A stretch of 64,000 bases of DNA from the NCBI GenBank assembly GCA_032173965.1, contig JAVUNC010000004.1, positions 1,998,501-2,062,500 on the forward strand, given 5' to 3'. The notes beneath the pieces are model-generated. The model saw only the letters and a program-made list of their open reading frames with translations. It was not told the DNA's origin and ran no database searches. The position numbers and the translations under genes are program-made. This document shows positions 21,746 to 36,600 of this stretch, piece after piece. Numbering within the stretch: the first letter of the stretch is position 1; every line of letters starts with the position of its first letter. This stretch comes from Sitta carolinensis. Taxonomy: Eukaryota; Chordata; Aves; Passeriformes; Sittidae.

Positions 21746-24700
21746 TGTGCTATAGTGATATACAGTAACTGTGTAACCTTACAAGGAATTTATTTGCTGC
21801 TCATCTGATGTGGTTATTAAGAATATCTAAGTCCAGAGATGATTTTTTTATGGTGGTGGGAGGATTTCCCACTGACTTCTGTGGCTCGACACTTCTCGCA
21901 CTTACTCAGTTATTTTTCTTGCTTTTAAATCCATTATATTCTACCTCCCATCAGGTCAAAAGCAAACTTTCTCCCAAGACTGTGAGGGATTCCCTTCTTT
22001 CTTGTACTGCTTTTCATCTGCTTCATTTAATAGGATTTTTTTGGTGTTGGACTTCATCTGTCTCAGGAATGCACAGGCATTTGTCACTTGTTTTACTTCA
22101 GCCCCATGTTAATGCAGACACCAGCAGGTTGAACAATTGCTGTTTTAATGTGCTTTATTAAGAATTAAAAGAAATAATCTATAACTGCTTATTCTCCCTG
22201 TCTGTGTGGAGGTTTCCCTTTCCCAGTTCTAAATCAAAGCTGCAGGCAGAGTCTGAAGTTAAAGTGTGCTCTTAAAACAGGGAACTGCTGTAGTGCTCCT
22301 GACAGAGTGAGCTCTGCTTTATCTTCCTGTGCAGCCAGCCAGGAGCTGGGGAAGGTCAGTTCACTTTTTCCTACAGAATTCCTCTCTGAACGTTCACTTC
22401 ATCATCTCGTCTTGGTTTCAGTGCAATTACTATCCTGAAACTCATTACCAAGCAGAGCCCTTCCAGCAGGTTGTACATGAATACACTTAAATCACGTCTG
22501 TAATATGGCTTGACAAAGATCTCACTTTGTGTGCATTCCATGGGGTGCTGGCAGGGAGTGCTCCCAGTCTTCATTTGCCCAATGGGTGGAGTGTTGCTTC
22601 CAGAGAAGAGTTTCTTCCAGCCTGAGGAAACAAAATTTGACACCTGCCTCATGCATAGAGGTGGCATTGTTTTGTTTTTTTTTTTGTTCTCCATATGTAC
22701 CAGTTGTATTTTTAAGCTTTATTAAATTTACATGAATCCCATTCGCTGCTGTGATGGTAGATGAGATTTTAATGTTGGGTTAAGGAAGGAATTTACAAGC
22801 CAGGCATGAAAATTCTATTAATTATGTTTGGCTTTGCCCCCAGTTGAATCCTGAGTTCCTGGTATCGGTCTTCTCTCCCCTTTTGAACTTAATATTTAAG
22901 AAGCCTATATTTCTTTTCACTTCCTTAGAATTTTTAAGTTCAGCAGCAGGATAACTACCACTGAAACAATAGTGTAGGCTACTCTTTCAGTGGCCTTGTG
23001 AACAGCCAGTTTTGTTCTTCTGATAAGCCCTTGCCCTATCAATTGGGAAGTGCAGCATATAGTCATTTCCTGCATTTCTAGCTGCCCGTTCCTTCTGAGC
23101 TCTGAGGCAAGCACTGAATCTGCTTTTTGTTCCTGCTGTGGCACTGTAGTACTGATGGCAGCAGAAAGCAGTTAGTTAGTTCATCAAATACAAGCGCTGT
23201 TCCTGCTTGGATATTTATTCTGACCTTTACTTTGGACAGTTTCTCTGCCATGATCAGATTCTCTGATTACAATGTCAGCTTTCACCAGAAATCTCTTTGT
23301 GATTTAACTGGCAGCGTTTGGGGGTTTGAGCAACTGAGCGTGCAGCAGCACTGACATGGAAGTGGTGCTTGAGTGTTGGAAAGTTCTTCCTGGCAATGAA
23401 ATTTCCTTTCTAGGCTCTACCATAGGTTTTATTTTATGACCCAGGGCAAACTTTTTGACTTGCCCACCTTCCAGTGTGGGACATGGAAATAATCCTTTCA
23501 GGGCTGTTGGGATGCTTTTATGTTTAAGGAGTATGTGGGGATTCTTGGCTGGCTGTTAATGGGTGCTGCTGCTCTTGGGAGTATAACCCCGGGTGTCAGA
23601 GGTGTAGTTAGTTATCCAGAATGAGAACTGGTTATTTAAACTAATATTTTTCACGGCCCAGGTGGGAGGGGTGAGTAACTGATCAGAGTTTGCCCAACTA
23701 AATTGCATTACATGTGGTTTCCAGACATCATAGCTGGTCGTTCCCTGTTTGTATTTCATGGGAGCTCCATCTGTTTGGTGGAGTGGTGCTGTTTAGTGAT
23801 AAGTCTGAAAGAGGGAACTTGCTGAACTTGAAACTTATTCCTCCCTCTTCAATTTCCTGGTCCACAGAAGTTGAGTGATGTTAACATATTGGAGATTCAT
23901 AAAATTTAAGGCGAGAACAGATAATTAAATTGCCTTCCCTGATATGTTTTATATGCTTTGTATCACAGGCCTTTAAATTTTAATCATTTGCTCTGAAACT
24001 GAGACCAATAAATGATGTTTGGCTAAAAACAATTTGAAAGCTTTCCAGCCCTGAGTGTCCATCACTGCTAATTTCAGGCTCATCACTTCTCTTAGTAGTT
24101 ATAAGTGGCTGATTTCTAATTTGAATTAGTCTAAGTTGTGCCGCTGGTTCTTGTTAGGATTTTCCTGACGAGATTAGAGCCCTTTAGAATCCAGGACTTT
24201 CTTGCCATGAAGGTACTTACACTCTGTAATCAAGTTACTTGATAGATAAGGAAACAGAGTTGAGCTTTTAAGTCTCACTCTGAGGCATCTTCTCCAGCAC
24301 TCAGATCATCCGGTGATTCTTCATGGGCTCCGTTTATTTTTAACATTGTGGAGACCAAAAAAGGTGCCTGTTCCAGCCTGTGCCTGCTCCATACCAAATG
24401 CTGAGGTGCCTTTAGCCCTTTTTGCTGCACAGCCATTGGAGAGGTTCCCAGGAGCCCTTTTGCCTAGGGAAATCTTGTTCGTGAGCCTCGCTGCCCCAGT
24501 GCTGACATTCTTCACTCAAGTCAAGTCTGCCATTTAGTAGTTACAATCTGCATTTTTGAGATTATAAATTAGCCTTTGTGTTCTGATGGGTTTGGCTCTC
24601 CTGAGCTAACTTAAGGCACGTTTTCAGCCTCCTTTCTCCTGCTGTCCTTTCCTCTTAATAATGTCCTGTTGTGTACAGTCCTGGTGTCACCCACAGATTT

Positions 24701-27700
24701 TTATCTGCAGTGATAAAAATGTTGAACTGCATCAGACCTTAAATTTAGTGACAAAAAAAAAAAAAAATTAGCATGATGCAATCCCAGGAAGTAGATTAAG
24801 AACTGGCTGACTGACAGCTCTCGGATACGAAGCAGTCGATGTGGGTTTCTCCCAGAACCAGAGTAAGCTCTGTGCGTGGACTTGACTCTGCTCAACTGCA
24901 TTTGTAATCTCCAAAGAACAAAGTTAGTCCTTTATCAAGACATTTGCCATTAAAACATGCTGACTGGCACAACTGGTGTCCTTGTTCTCATAATTCTTTA
25001 CTGGGAAAATGCAGATTTTTCTTTTCCTGTTCTTTGCCTGGATGGATACCCAGCTTCCAGCTTTGTGGGTTCACTCCATCCCCTCGCAGAGCACTGGTGA
25101 AATAGGAACATCCACCTGGCCTGGGGTGAAAGGCCTCTTTGGTGCTTGGGTTTTAGGCTGACTTAAATGTTTCCCTGCTAATGGATTTGCTGGGAATCAT
25201 CTTTTATTGCTGGTCAATTAGAAGGAGCTTCATGTGACAAAGGCGTGTTGCCCCAGACTACAGAAAACTGTTCCCAGTATTCTCAATGGTTTTTCCTTCT
25301 ACTGCTGGGATTTAAATTTTATTACTGCTACCGTGTTTGTTTTTTAAGATGCCTTGAGTCTTGCACTTTGGGTGTTAAGAGAAATATCGCAAGGCCTTTT
25401 GTTTCTGGATGTCCTCAAGTGTAAAACAGCAGCACTTCTGGGGCGGTTGTGGTGCATCTGCTGCCAGATCTCGTGGCATTGTGGGAGTGATGAACTTCCC
25501 AACCTTTACAAGCAGCTACTTCTGAAGACACTCGTGAATTACCCTTCAGTTCATGGGCATTATTCTCATAAATACTGGTGTCACTCCTCTGTCACACTCA
25601 AGGAAATTCTGATTTATTCATAGCACTGTGCCTTCTTGCTTTTTGTTAAAAATGCAGCTGCCTTTGCTTGCTGGCTGTTCCCTTGAATTTCCCTTTTCCT
25701 GCCCAAACTGATTTAGCTTTTACTCCCTTGGTGTTACAGCTGTAATCAGCAGTGCTCAGGAATGTTGTCTTCTGCAGGCGAGGCAGGATTTTTGCCATTG
25801 GTTTTTAGGATCCTGGATAATACGGAATCTTGAAACCAAACCTCATTTAAATACCACTAATAGGAAGAAGTAAAATGTGTGGTGTTTTAGGTTGTTTTTT
25901 TTTAACAAGTTGGGTGTTTTTAAGGATTTTCTCCCTGAGAAAGTCCCTATTTTGAAACCTGCAAATTCCAGGCAGATAAATTGTGGGGAGGTTGGGTGAG
26001 TATCTAAAGTTCGGGCTGTCTGCTTCCCTTCTGGCTATCGGGTGGGAAGCTGGCCACAGTGATAGGCTTTGAGGAAAGATTGGGAAGAGAGAAGAAAGGG
26101 GAGAGCACTGAGGCACAGGATCTTGGAGGCTGGGAAGGAAACTGGAATTTGTACTCCTGCACTCCGAGGTGTGGAAGTGGCGGGTGAGTGATGGGGACCC
26201 AAAGCTGTGGAGTTTTGGTGGACGTGGATATTTCGTGTCGTGGCAGCCTCTGAGCTGAGCCAGCAGCTCTCCTGCCTCCTGGTTAAATCAGGATCTGATT
26301 TTCCTGTTCCTCTGCTGTCTTCTTGCAGGAGTTGTTTATTGACTGAAATTGTTTCCATATGGCTGCAATGTAGAGCTTGATTACATTAAACGTGGTGCTT
26401 TCCTGGGGCATTGCAGCGCTATGCAAAGATCATGCCTCCCTCTCTCCCCTTCCAACCTCCCCTTCCTCCATAAAACCTTGGCCTTGGAACATGGAACTTG
26501 TTCAGGTATTATCTTCTTTCCCCTCTGAGGCTTGTAAAACCAGAAAACTGGGATCCAGATCTTTTTTGGGTCGTTGTATTTGATTGCTGAGGTGGGTTAC
26601 CTCGGCGTATAAATGACTCATAAAATAGTTAAAATGAAGATTAAAGTGGCAGCAATGCTGGAGCTGGGCCTCCAGGGTGTTAAACACTGAACAAGCAGAA
26701 AAGACTCTCAGCTTCCAAGGAGCTTTGGGACAGTCCATTTGGATTGTATTTGTTGACACTAATGATCAATTTAAATGCTGCTCCAGGAAGGTGCTAAAAT
26801 TCCTGTACTCTGGATGCTGGAAGGCAGATTCCCTGCTTATCTGGAGCCTGGAGGCTGTGTCCAGTTTGTGGGAAACAGATCTGTTTAATGGCAAATGGAT
26901 GCATCTGTGTCTTTGATAAAAATAAAAGCTGATTGTTGGCTAAGTTGGCTGATAAAACCAGCAATGAAGCATCTCTACCTTCTCTTTGTAATTACACCTA
27001 AACTTGAGTTTATAACCTGAATTCAAAATCAGGTTTTTTTGTTAAAAAATTGTTTTCTGATTAAATAGGTTAAAATATAAAAATGCCTTTTTCTAGAGCC
27101 TAGGCCTTCTGGTGTAATGCCTCTGTTTCTTGTAATGGGCTCCAACAGAACCTGGGCATTGTATTTCTACTGCCAGTATCTCAAATCTCTCTGTCAAACC
27201 AGTGGAGTGGTGGTCGTCACTCTTGACTGAGCACATGGAACCAGAATATGATGAAACAGTAAACCTGTTTTTTGACAGAAGTAACCTCTTCTGCATGTGC
27301 ATAGAGAATATTTCCTTTATTTCTGTGTATTCAGATAGTTCATATCACAGCCTGTTTAATTCAAAACTGAGAAACCATTTGGGAGCTATAAATGCCGAAA
27401 TACTTGTTTTCCTCCCCTAACATAAGGTGGAAAAAAGAACAATGAGGGAGGAGGTTCACTAATACTGAAATCTTTCCGTGGAGGACACAGCAAGGTTCAA
27501 TTCATTTAATAAAGAGAATTCATTTGTTTTCACTAAAGCATTTTAAAATGCAAACCATGTTTCTGTAACCCTTTTATGCATCCTGCACCTATGATGTATC
27601 ATTCAAGATTAATAAAACTGTAATACATAAAAGCTGGCATTTTAAAATTGTTTTATAAACAGTCTGGCTAATAAGCCAGGGTGGAAACTGGAATGCAGGT

Positions 27701-28201
27701 ATGCTGCTCTTCAGACCTGTGCCTGGCTAGAGCATGAAGCTCCAGTTTTGGTTTTTTTGTTTGTTTTTTTTTAATTTAGTGGAAAAGGAAAGCTTTAAGG
27801 GAAGATTTAAGCCCCGAGCACAGGATATCCAGTGATGTTCAGGGTGGTGTTGGTCACTCTGAGGTGCCTGTGGCTCAGGGAAAGGCTCAGTGAATGTCCC
27901 TCAATAAATGTCCCCCCTAATTTAGAGGTGTGCTGATTCATGAGCTGGCAGGTAAAAGGGAGACAGTGACCCTGGCCTTGTGGCCATCTCCTCTGCTTGT
28001 CCTTAAAGGAATTGCTGCTGTCCCGTGCTTGGAGCAAAGGATGGGCCCCTTCTCCAAACTCTGGGATACCATCTCAAGTCTGAAAATTGTGGGAGCTGCC
28101 TCCCTTTAGCTCTCACTGAGACACCACACTCAGGGAGGGTGGATTGAAACCCTTCCCATTCTGCTTTGTGTTTGGCCACTGCTACTTATCCAGCATTTCC
28201 A

Positions 28202-28410
28202 GTATCAGGAGGAATTTCTACGTGGAAAGGGTGGTCAGGCACTGGGAGGGGCTGCCCAGGCAGGTTTGGAGTGCCCATCCCTGGAGGTGCCCCAGGAAGG
28301 TCTGGATGTGGCACTCAGAGCTCTGGGCTTGGGGACAAGGGGGACATTGGGCACGGGTTGAACTCGGTATCTCAGAGGTCTTTTCTAACCCAAATGGTTC
28401 TGGGATTTCT
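28202..28410 (+). mobile_element. CR1 3'-end fragment, sense
   Basis: CAGGAGGAATTTCTACGTGG, GGGTGGTCAGGCACTGGGAG and CCATCCCTGGAGGTGCCCCA lead to GAGGTCTTTTCTAACCCAAA and a degenerate terminal ATTCTGTG octamer. It is a C-type avian CR1. Confidence 0.93.
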
Positions 28411-31400
28411 TTGCTTTTTGTGAGTCTTTTGATGGATGGCTTGTAGAAGTTGTGAGGAGAGAACTTCTCACAAGAGGCTGGGGATCCTGCAGCTGGATGC
28501 CTGCAGATCCTGATTTATCTGGGAAACCTCTCTCCTCCCTCCCTGTTTTGCAGAACACTGTGGGAAAGGTAGGGTGGAGAAAACCTGAGTTCCCTTCTGT
28601 CCCTCACACAACCCACTGGCTACGTGGGAGCAGAAATTAAGACAAGGACATTTAATTTTAAGTGTTTTCATCTTCACAGGAAGTCACAATTTATCTTCCT
28701 TTCTCCTTGTCACAGAGCTTGTCTGTGCTACTTCTCACACATCAGAGCTGCTTTCTGCTTCTTACTCACTGCATGACCAGCTAAAACAAAAATAAAACTT
28801 CACTGCTTTGAGCCCCTCCAGAGCTGCCTTCAAGGAGCAGCTTTACACTAATGAAGTTTAGTTGGTTTGCCAGTTACTTTTCAGTGATTTCCAGAACTGC
28901 TGAAACACAATGAGTTGGCGAAGACTCTCTTGTGTATTTTGTGTGAGCTCAGATATTTGAATATGGAGTAGATGAGTACTAAATATCTGCAATTTCCATT
29001 AAATTTCGATATCTTTAAGGGATGAGGCCTTAAAAGAAGCTCTTACTGACATTAGAGGCAGTGGGATCGCTCTCTGTTGGCTCTCACAAGAACTGAGCTG
29101 GAACTATGTTGTGGATATTTTGTTTTTAATTAGCAGATCACTGACTTCTAGGTCCTTTCATATTTAAGAATAATTAATTATCCATTGTTTTTGCTTCTGA
29201 CAGACTTTTACTGTCAGCCTTCCAGAGGAGACATTGGCCTTCCCTCCAGTTATTTGACAAAACAATTTACTGGGAGCAACTTTCCCCCACCTCTCATGGC
29301 AGAAATTTGCCTCTGGTGCCCTGGTGCTGCTTCCACCAGCTCTGCTTTATGCTCTCCAGCTCTTCCAAATAAAACCTGCACAGGGATGGGATTGAAACAC
29401 TTCAGCTCCCCCTGCCCACTCCTGAAAAATTCCACAGCTCTGGCCTTCCAGTGAGAAGCATGTGTTAAAAGTCCTGCACATCACTGGATGAAGAGGATGA
29501 TCCTCCAGTTTTCTTCTAATGAGAATGACTTCTGAGAAAGCTGCAGGCTCAGGGCCATGCTGCCATTGCAGTATTATCAGTACATTTTGGCTGCAAATGT
29601 CATTTTTTTTTCTTTAATATTAAAGGGCGGGGTTATGACTTCTGAGCTATAATTGTGTGGAGACATTATTTGGGCAGACCTCCTCAACTCTCCTGCATTA
29701 ATCTGGATGTGCTGGATAGGAGCTCTGTGCTCTTACAGCTGCTGAGGAGTCTTGGACTGTGACTGGTCTTTGCAGAAAGCAGAGAAATTGCAAATTACGT
29801 GTTCTGATGCTGCACCTCGAGTTTGTCTTGCCTGTTTTCCCTGCTGCTGTCGATGGTCTATCTTTTGTATCCATTCCATATTTGCAGAAACAGTTCCCTG
29901 TTCTAAATGTAACTTAAACCCAGTTTTGGTCTAACTTTTTGGTTTTGGCCTTAGCCACCAAGCAAAAGTGATGTAGCAACATTTCCTCAGGTTTTGGAGG
30001 CCACCCTGCTGGGCCATGCCTGCCCCAGGGCTCTGAGGCTGCTGGGCTTTGTAGGAAGATGTATTTTTGTAGTCCAGTCATTACCCCAGCACCAACCTAA
30101 ATCCAGGTGGATCATCATGTTCCTGCACAGTTATTTTTGGAGCAAGTTGCACTGGAAAACTGCACTTAAGGTGAGGGTTAGACTGGACAAGCTCAAGAGG
30201 TGCTGCCCAACCTCTGCAGTTCTGTGGTCTGTGCAAAGGGGGAAATTCATCTGATAATTTTCATGGAGATGCATCGTTGTGCTTTTCATCCTGTCCCCTG
30301 TTCTCTCTCTCACTTTATTTTTGAAAAGGGGAGCTTTTGAAGTGTTTTTCTGTAGTTCTTAAATGCAACTCTTACTATATTGAAAACTGTGTCTGGCACA
30401 GAGGAGACTTAGAATGCAGTTGTTTAATTGGCATTTTACATGGTAGACTTGGAAATTTGGAAGTGAGTGAGGCTCCTGCTTGGCTGCTCTTTTTGTGCAG
30501 GGCAGCAGTGGTACAAAAACAAGGGGCTGTGTCCTGAGAGTGTTGCCTGGAGCAGGGTCTGAGCTTCACCCCCACAGGGCTGTGCAGGTTTGTAGCTCTG
30601 CATTTGAGCAGCTCTAAAGTAATGTTCGTGCAAGAATGGCAAAACTTGACATAGGAACTGAGTTCAGTGAAAGTCAGGTGTAAGAAATGTGCTTTTGGGG
30701 TCAGATCAGAAGTTTGCCTTCTCTCTGGCACAAAGCTGGATGATGCAGTGGTGGGTGCTGAGGAGAGCCTGGAAGAACAAGGCAAACATTTGACCCCTCC
30801 CCAGCACATCCTTGCAGCCCTCACTGTGTGCTGCAGGTGTTCTGGATTTTCCCTTTTCCACCCAGAGGGAGCTCCAGGTGAGTTTGATCCTGAGCCTTGT
30901 CCTTTGCAGTGCTTTCCCCTCTGAATGTCCCGTACCTGGAGGCCAGGTAGCCTTTGTGAAGGGCAGTGCTGTTAGTTCAGTTCCTAGTGAACAAGTATCC
31001 TTAATTTCTAATTTAAGTCACCTTCTTTTTGCAGCTTGGCTTTTCATTCTTTTTGTTGTCTTTTTCTTGCAATCCCTGTTCAGTCCTGTGCCGCTTTAAG
31101 CATGAACAAACACAGTAGTTCTGTTTAAACTCTGTGAGCTGGATAGTGAGTTCTTCCCATTCCCATCCTCACCAATGTGTTCACAGGGCTGTTTAAGAAT
31201 TCTCGTGCTTGGTTCACGTGGAATCAGTTGGGAGAACATGGACATCTGTGTAACTTCATGAGCTGACTGGAATAGGGAATCGTTTTGCTGGAAGTGATTC
31301 GGGGAGTGTTCAGAGTTCTGAGCCAGCAAGACCCAGGCAGGAAGGGAGGGCAGGACCCAGCTTGGATTTCTGGTGGATCTGCATCCACAAAAACACACCT

Positions 31401-33387
31401 GGCTGTGTCCAGAGTGGCACAAACCCTGTGGAATGAGGGCAGGGAATGGTTTCTCTGTGTTTTGGGCACTCTCCAAACATCTCTCGCTCTCTCAGTTACT
31501 GTTTAACTCCGGCTCTGTGTACTCTTCATACACAGGGACTAAGTCTGCTGTCATTTGGAAAATGAAGGTTTTCTCTGACCTGTCAGTGCCTTTTTGGTGT
31601 GGTGTGATTGCTATTTGCCTGTCATTTCTCTAACTTGTAAAGCTGTCTCCAGTGTATGCAGTTTTATATCCCATTAGCTCGCTCTTTCTCATCTTATCTC
31701 ACAGCACTGTAATCATCTGTCCTCTTTCTACCCCAAATAGTGGCTTTAAATACTGTTTTCTAAAATCCTTCCTCCTGAAAACTGCCTCTGTGTGACACTT
31801 TCCTTGCACGCAGTGATATATGTAAGACTTGAACAAAGAATTTCGTATTTATTTATTGTAATTTTTTTTTGGTAGATAATGTATTTGATAGTTGGGCTTT
31901 TTGGAGCCTCCTAGTTTACGTAAAAGGTTATTTTTTTACAGGGGATGTGATAACACACTGTTTCAAGTGCTGTGCAACAGTGGTGATTCTTTAGTGGGGG
32001 GGAGGAGCTGAAAGCAAAGGAAGTTCTGTGAGTTGCTTCACTGAAAGCACAAGGGTTAATGTTTTGATTTTTTTATTTTGCCAGTTGTTAAGTCTGTTTC
32101 CTGCTTTTACTTTAATGTCTGCATATAAAAAGATTTTGGTTTCTTTGTCCCTTTGCACTTGAACTAGAAACTGTAATCTATTTGTGGTGCATCATAGAGA
32201 AGTTATTTTTTTAGTACTTTTGGTTTAACAGTTTCTCTGTAGAGAAATAAAAAACCAAAAAAACCCAGATTGAGGCATCCTTCCAGTGAAACATAAAATG
32301 AGAGGACTGTGATATCTGAATTTAGCAATGCCTCTGCTAATAGGACCAAAGATGACAAACCAGATTGAATAGTCCCTTATCCCTGTTTTGGAGAGAGCCA
32401 GGCTGAAGAGAATAATCTACAAATAAATGGCTGGGAATGACATTTGCATTTCTCCTTGTGAGAAGTTGGTAACAGTTCTACAAGGAATGGATTGGAAATG
32501 AGTTTTCTTAACCTGTAATGAGTAGGGAGCTTAAATTTCATTGCTGCTGAGAATTTCTAGCCAAAGATTCCTGTTTTACAGCTGTTATTAAAAATTTATG
32601 GGGCAGCTCGAGATCAAAGCAAATATATATTCTCTTTATTATGTAAACTTGGTTTTGTGCAACATATGCATTGCATCTATATAGTTTAGGCAGATTTTTT
32701 TGTTCTTGTAAAGGCAAGCAGCCTTTACTTGGTGCAGTTATATCCCAGTGACTGATGGTGGTCTGACTCTCTCTTGATTCCTAATTTCCCAAGTAACTCT
32801 GGAAGAGTGAGATGCTGCACTTGCCTTGTTTCCTGGTTGAAGTCTTCTGTACTGTGCTTCATACTGAGGTTTTGTTACAGCTTTTTTTTTTGTGTGTGTG
32901 TGTGTTCCACATAACCCAGGTTTCCCACTGGTGTGCTTGAAGGACTTCCTTGGACTGCCTTTCACTTCTTAAAGCCCAGACCTGAAAATATTTATAGAGA
33001 TACTTAACCTTATGGGGTGGTTCACCTCACAGTCAGGGCTTTAGGCTACAAGGGGTTTTCAGGAAGGGGGTGGCCTGGCTTTTGTGTCACACTCCAGACC
33101 CCAGGCTCCTTATAAATGTATTTTCTTCATTCATATTTCTTTGAATATCTTCTTCTTTCCTCCATTTCCACCCTGCTGTATGTGAAAGCAAACTGTCAAT
33201 ATTAGCATCTTTTATCAAATTTTTAGAGTGTTTTTTTTTTTTTTTTAAATATGTTAGCTTTGAGAATGTATTGGTTGTCAATATCAAATTTTAGCAGGAT
33301 GTCTGAGCTTTCACTTTTCAAAATGAAAGCTTAGACATGAACCCTAATGGTTCCAGTTGGAGAAGACAACAGGAAAACCTGAAAACA
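28411..33387 (+). other. HMBOX1: HMBOX1 intron 1, 28.4-33.4 kb
   Basis: AT-rich intron sequence. It holds a (TG)7 run at 32891-32904 after a T run and a T run at 33229-33246. I see no exon and no named repeat. Confidence 0.7.
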
Positions 33388-33622
33388 GAGGATCATTAGG
33401 GTTGGAAAAGACCAAAGAAATCAAGTCCAAGCTGTGACTGATCCCACCTTGTCACCCCGAACACCGAGTGCCGCATCCAGTTGTTCCTTGAACACTTTCA
33501 GGGGTGGGGACTCCAAACCTTGCTGGGTAGCCCCTTCCAAAGCCTGACCACCCTTTCCATGAGGAAATTCCTGCTTGTGTCCAACCTAACCCTCCCCTGG
33601 CACGGCTTGAGGCTGTGTCATG
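33388..33622 (-). mobile_element. Older CR1 fragment, antisense
   Basis: Inverted CR1 of a different subfamily: GGGTTGGAAAAGACC, CACCTTGTCACCCCGAACAC, GGGACTCCAAACC, ACCACCCTTTCCATGAGGAA, GGCACGGCTTGAGGCTGTGT. It differs from the GGAAGGGACC-type copies, so it is a separate, probably older insertion class. Confidence 0.9.
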
Positions 33623-36600
33623 GTTGCTGAAAGGCTGTGCTTGCTGAACTCAAGCATCTCTTTGAGATTCACACATTCCAGTTCTTTTTTTCGATTTGTG
33701 TTCCTTGTATCCCACTTCAGTCCCATGTCTGGTGGTCTCTGAGCTCTCACACGTGCCTCTGCTTTTGCACTTGCTGGGCTTTGTGTGCACAGCCCTGGAT
33801 GTGCTGTTTCTTTAAAGCACTGATAAACAGGCTGTAGAATAAGGGAGGGAGGGAAGGCAAAAATCTGAAAAGCTGCTGGATCTTAATCAGCCTGGTTTAA
33901 ATAGCAAGCAGAGCTACAAACAGCCTTTTCTACCCAGCGTGCTTCTTTCCATTGCTTTTGCAAAGTTGTTTCTCCAGGGGAAGATTTCAAGCTCCATAAG
34001 ACTTGTGTTCTTCTATTAGTGTCAGGACAAGGGCTAAGATTATTTGTGTGAATATGTACAAACAATTCCATTACCTGGGGTTCCTTTCACGCTTTCTCCC
34101 TGGTGGAATTATGGCCTCATATTGCATGCTGCTGTATCTATTCCTGTTCCTGCAGATCTGTATTTACAAACTCAGGCCAGGGAGCTCCTGTGCATGAGCT
34201 GTGACACAAAACCAGCCCGATTTATAAATATAATGAAGGATGTACAACAGTGCTCTCACAAGAGGGCTACAGGCAGACCTAGGGTTGCTGTAACGTGGGT
34301 GGTTTGTGGGGTTTTTGTCTTTTTTTTTTCATTTGAACAGCAAATACCCCATGTCTGTGAACACCTTCCTGCACCCTTTTAACTCGCAAAGATTTGTTCA
34401 GTTCTGCTGCAGGGAGGGAAGTGATAGGAGCCACCTGGAAGATGGGGGCAGTTCCTAGAACACATCATCCCCCCAACAAGCTGGCAGCCCCTTCTCCTCC
34501 CTTTGCTGTGTCTTTTCATTCTTTATGAAATACATTCTCAAAGCTAACATACAAAAAACCCCTTTACTTTTCAGCCCCTTTCCCTCCTGGGTACTCTGCT
34601 TCCCTAAGTGGGCCCAAAGAAGGGTTGTAAAACTATGCTGGGGGCAGGGGGAGCAAGGGAAGCAGGTAGAAATGATAATTTATTCCTTTACATTTTCTCC
34701 TCTTTTCCAAATTGATTACCAGTTGTGCTTACAAAGCACCATTTACAACAGAAATCAAACCCGAGGAGGTCTCGTTCAGATCTGGATCAAACAGCAAGTT
34801 TTCTTATTGGTGGTACTGACTTGCTGTCTCTTGGTGGACTGTAAGGTATTAGAAAAAGGTCCCTGAAATAATTGCAGCAAATGTGAATGTTCTGTCTCCT
34901 GGGCACGTTCTCAAGCACTGTCAGTGTTGCTGGGATTGTCTGAGAAGCAGAAGCGATGCAGATTTTTATCAATATTTGTAATTAAGAAAATGTTCTGGCG
35001 AAAATGGTGAGTGGTTTTATGACTCTGCTGTGTCTTGTAGTGTTAGCAGGATACAGGGTGGCCCATGGAGCTGTTTGCAAGAAGTTAGACTTTTTTTTTT
35101 AAGATTCAGAAATGTGATCTTGGCCCAAAGCAAAGGGAAGGAGTGTTGTCCACAGCAGCCAAGGTGGGCAGGACATCTGAGGTTGTTTTCAGACCTCTTT
35201 GTGCCTGTAAAGTTGGTGTGTTTTACCACCATCAGAGGTTGAGATGAGAATTAATAGTTTCCAGTGTGCTCTGGGGGTGGAAATTTGTGTACATATGTGT
35301 ACATATATGGCTTACAACTGGAGATGTGTATTCATTTCTTGACTAGGATTTGATACAAGATCAGAGTTGATGTTTTGAGAGATAAAGCAGCCTTTTTTAT
35401 GTCACCCCATGAAAAGCAGAGCGAGAAGGGCAGGAGGGCAGCTGTGGGTCTCAGGGAGCAGGTGGAAGCTGGACTGGATGGACTGGGAGGACTGGTTGTG
35501 GCTCTTTGTGGGACAGTGGAGCCCAGGAAAGTGCTGCTCCAGCACCCTGCCACTGTGGCAGAATGAAATGTCAGCTGTGATAAGCAATGGAGGGAGAGAT
35601 TTCTTGGTGGTTGGACATTTATTAGGAAGGATTTTTGCCTTAGAGAGGCTTAAATCGTGATATCCATCAAAGAGTGGTTATTAGATCACCTGGCAAGCAA
35701 GAGAAAATAAGGAGAACCAAGAAATTGTGTTTTCTAGCACTCACTGTCCTGTTGCTTCCCTAGTCACGGTTTTTTGGGGAAAATTGTTTTTGCTGAATGG
35801 CGTATTCTCAGACAGGCAGTTAAGGGAGAAGAAGACTGTTGCTTTTAGTTGAAACATCTTGGAAAGGAAATAGTCTTAAAGGCAACAATAAATGTTCTGG
35901 CATAATGCAGACTAAACCATCCTTAAAACAAGTCTATATCCATCACTCTGATACACTGGAGTCCCAGTCTGCTGATTTGATGTCAGGATGATGAATTATG
36001 ACCTTTTATTATTTATTTATTTTAAGGTTTACTTGCAGACTTTATAAAAACATAAAGTAGGTCTGGATTTGGTCGTGAGGTTTATGGAATGGCTGGGAGA
36101 AGCTTAGGGATTTGGAGCACAAGTGGGTGGTTTCTTTTCCTGTATTTGGGTATATATTATATACACTCAAATGCATTTGTATGTACATAAAATTTATGTT
36201 TATTTATATGTACACGCACCTTACACTGGGTGAAATTATAACCAGGTATAAATCACTTTTACTTCTGTGCATGGCTGTGGTTAGAGGTCAATTTGTGGGT
36301 GTTGCCTCCTGTGCTCAGCAGGGCTCCTGGGTGTGGAGACACAAATTTAAGCTGATAGGGAACCAATTTCAGATGAAGCTTCGTGAGGCACTCACAGTGA
36401 CACTCGGGTTGTGCAGGTTTATTTAAATTGCTCTGAGGTCTGGTTTAATCCTTCCAATTTGTGTAGACAAGGCCACTGGAGAACATCCCTGCAAATGCCC
36501 TGCAGATGTTTTGCTCAGCCATCACAGTGCTCTGGTCCTCCCAGGTCATTTCAGTCCTGGGGTACCGTGGGATGTGTTCAAATCCCATCACCTGCTCTGT

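Larger units (their letters stand above)
16642..28200 (+). other. HMBOX1: HMBOX1 intron 1, first 11.5 kb, no CR1
   Basis: After the GC-rich first kilobase, this stretch is AT-rich intron sequence with A/T homopolymers (A at 17928-17954, about 18227-18241 and 24752-24767; T around 20251 and 20817-20832). It has one MIR-like relic near 21570-21745. No CR1 is recognisable, unlike the rest of the intron. The long open frame at 16609-17571 is a by-product of GC-rich sequence. Confidence 0.75.

Noticed and set aside
24190..24310. Possible further MIR relic
   Set aside because: Only a short GATAAGGAAACAGAG-like match; the rest of the block order is not visible.
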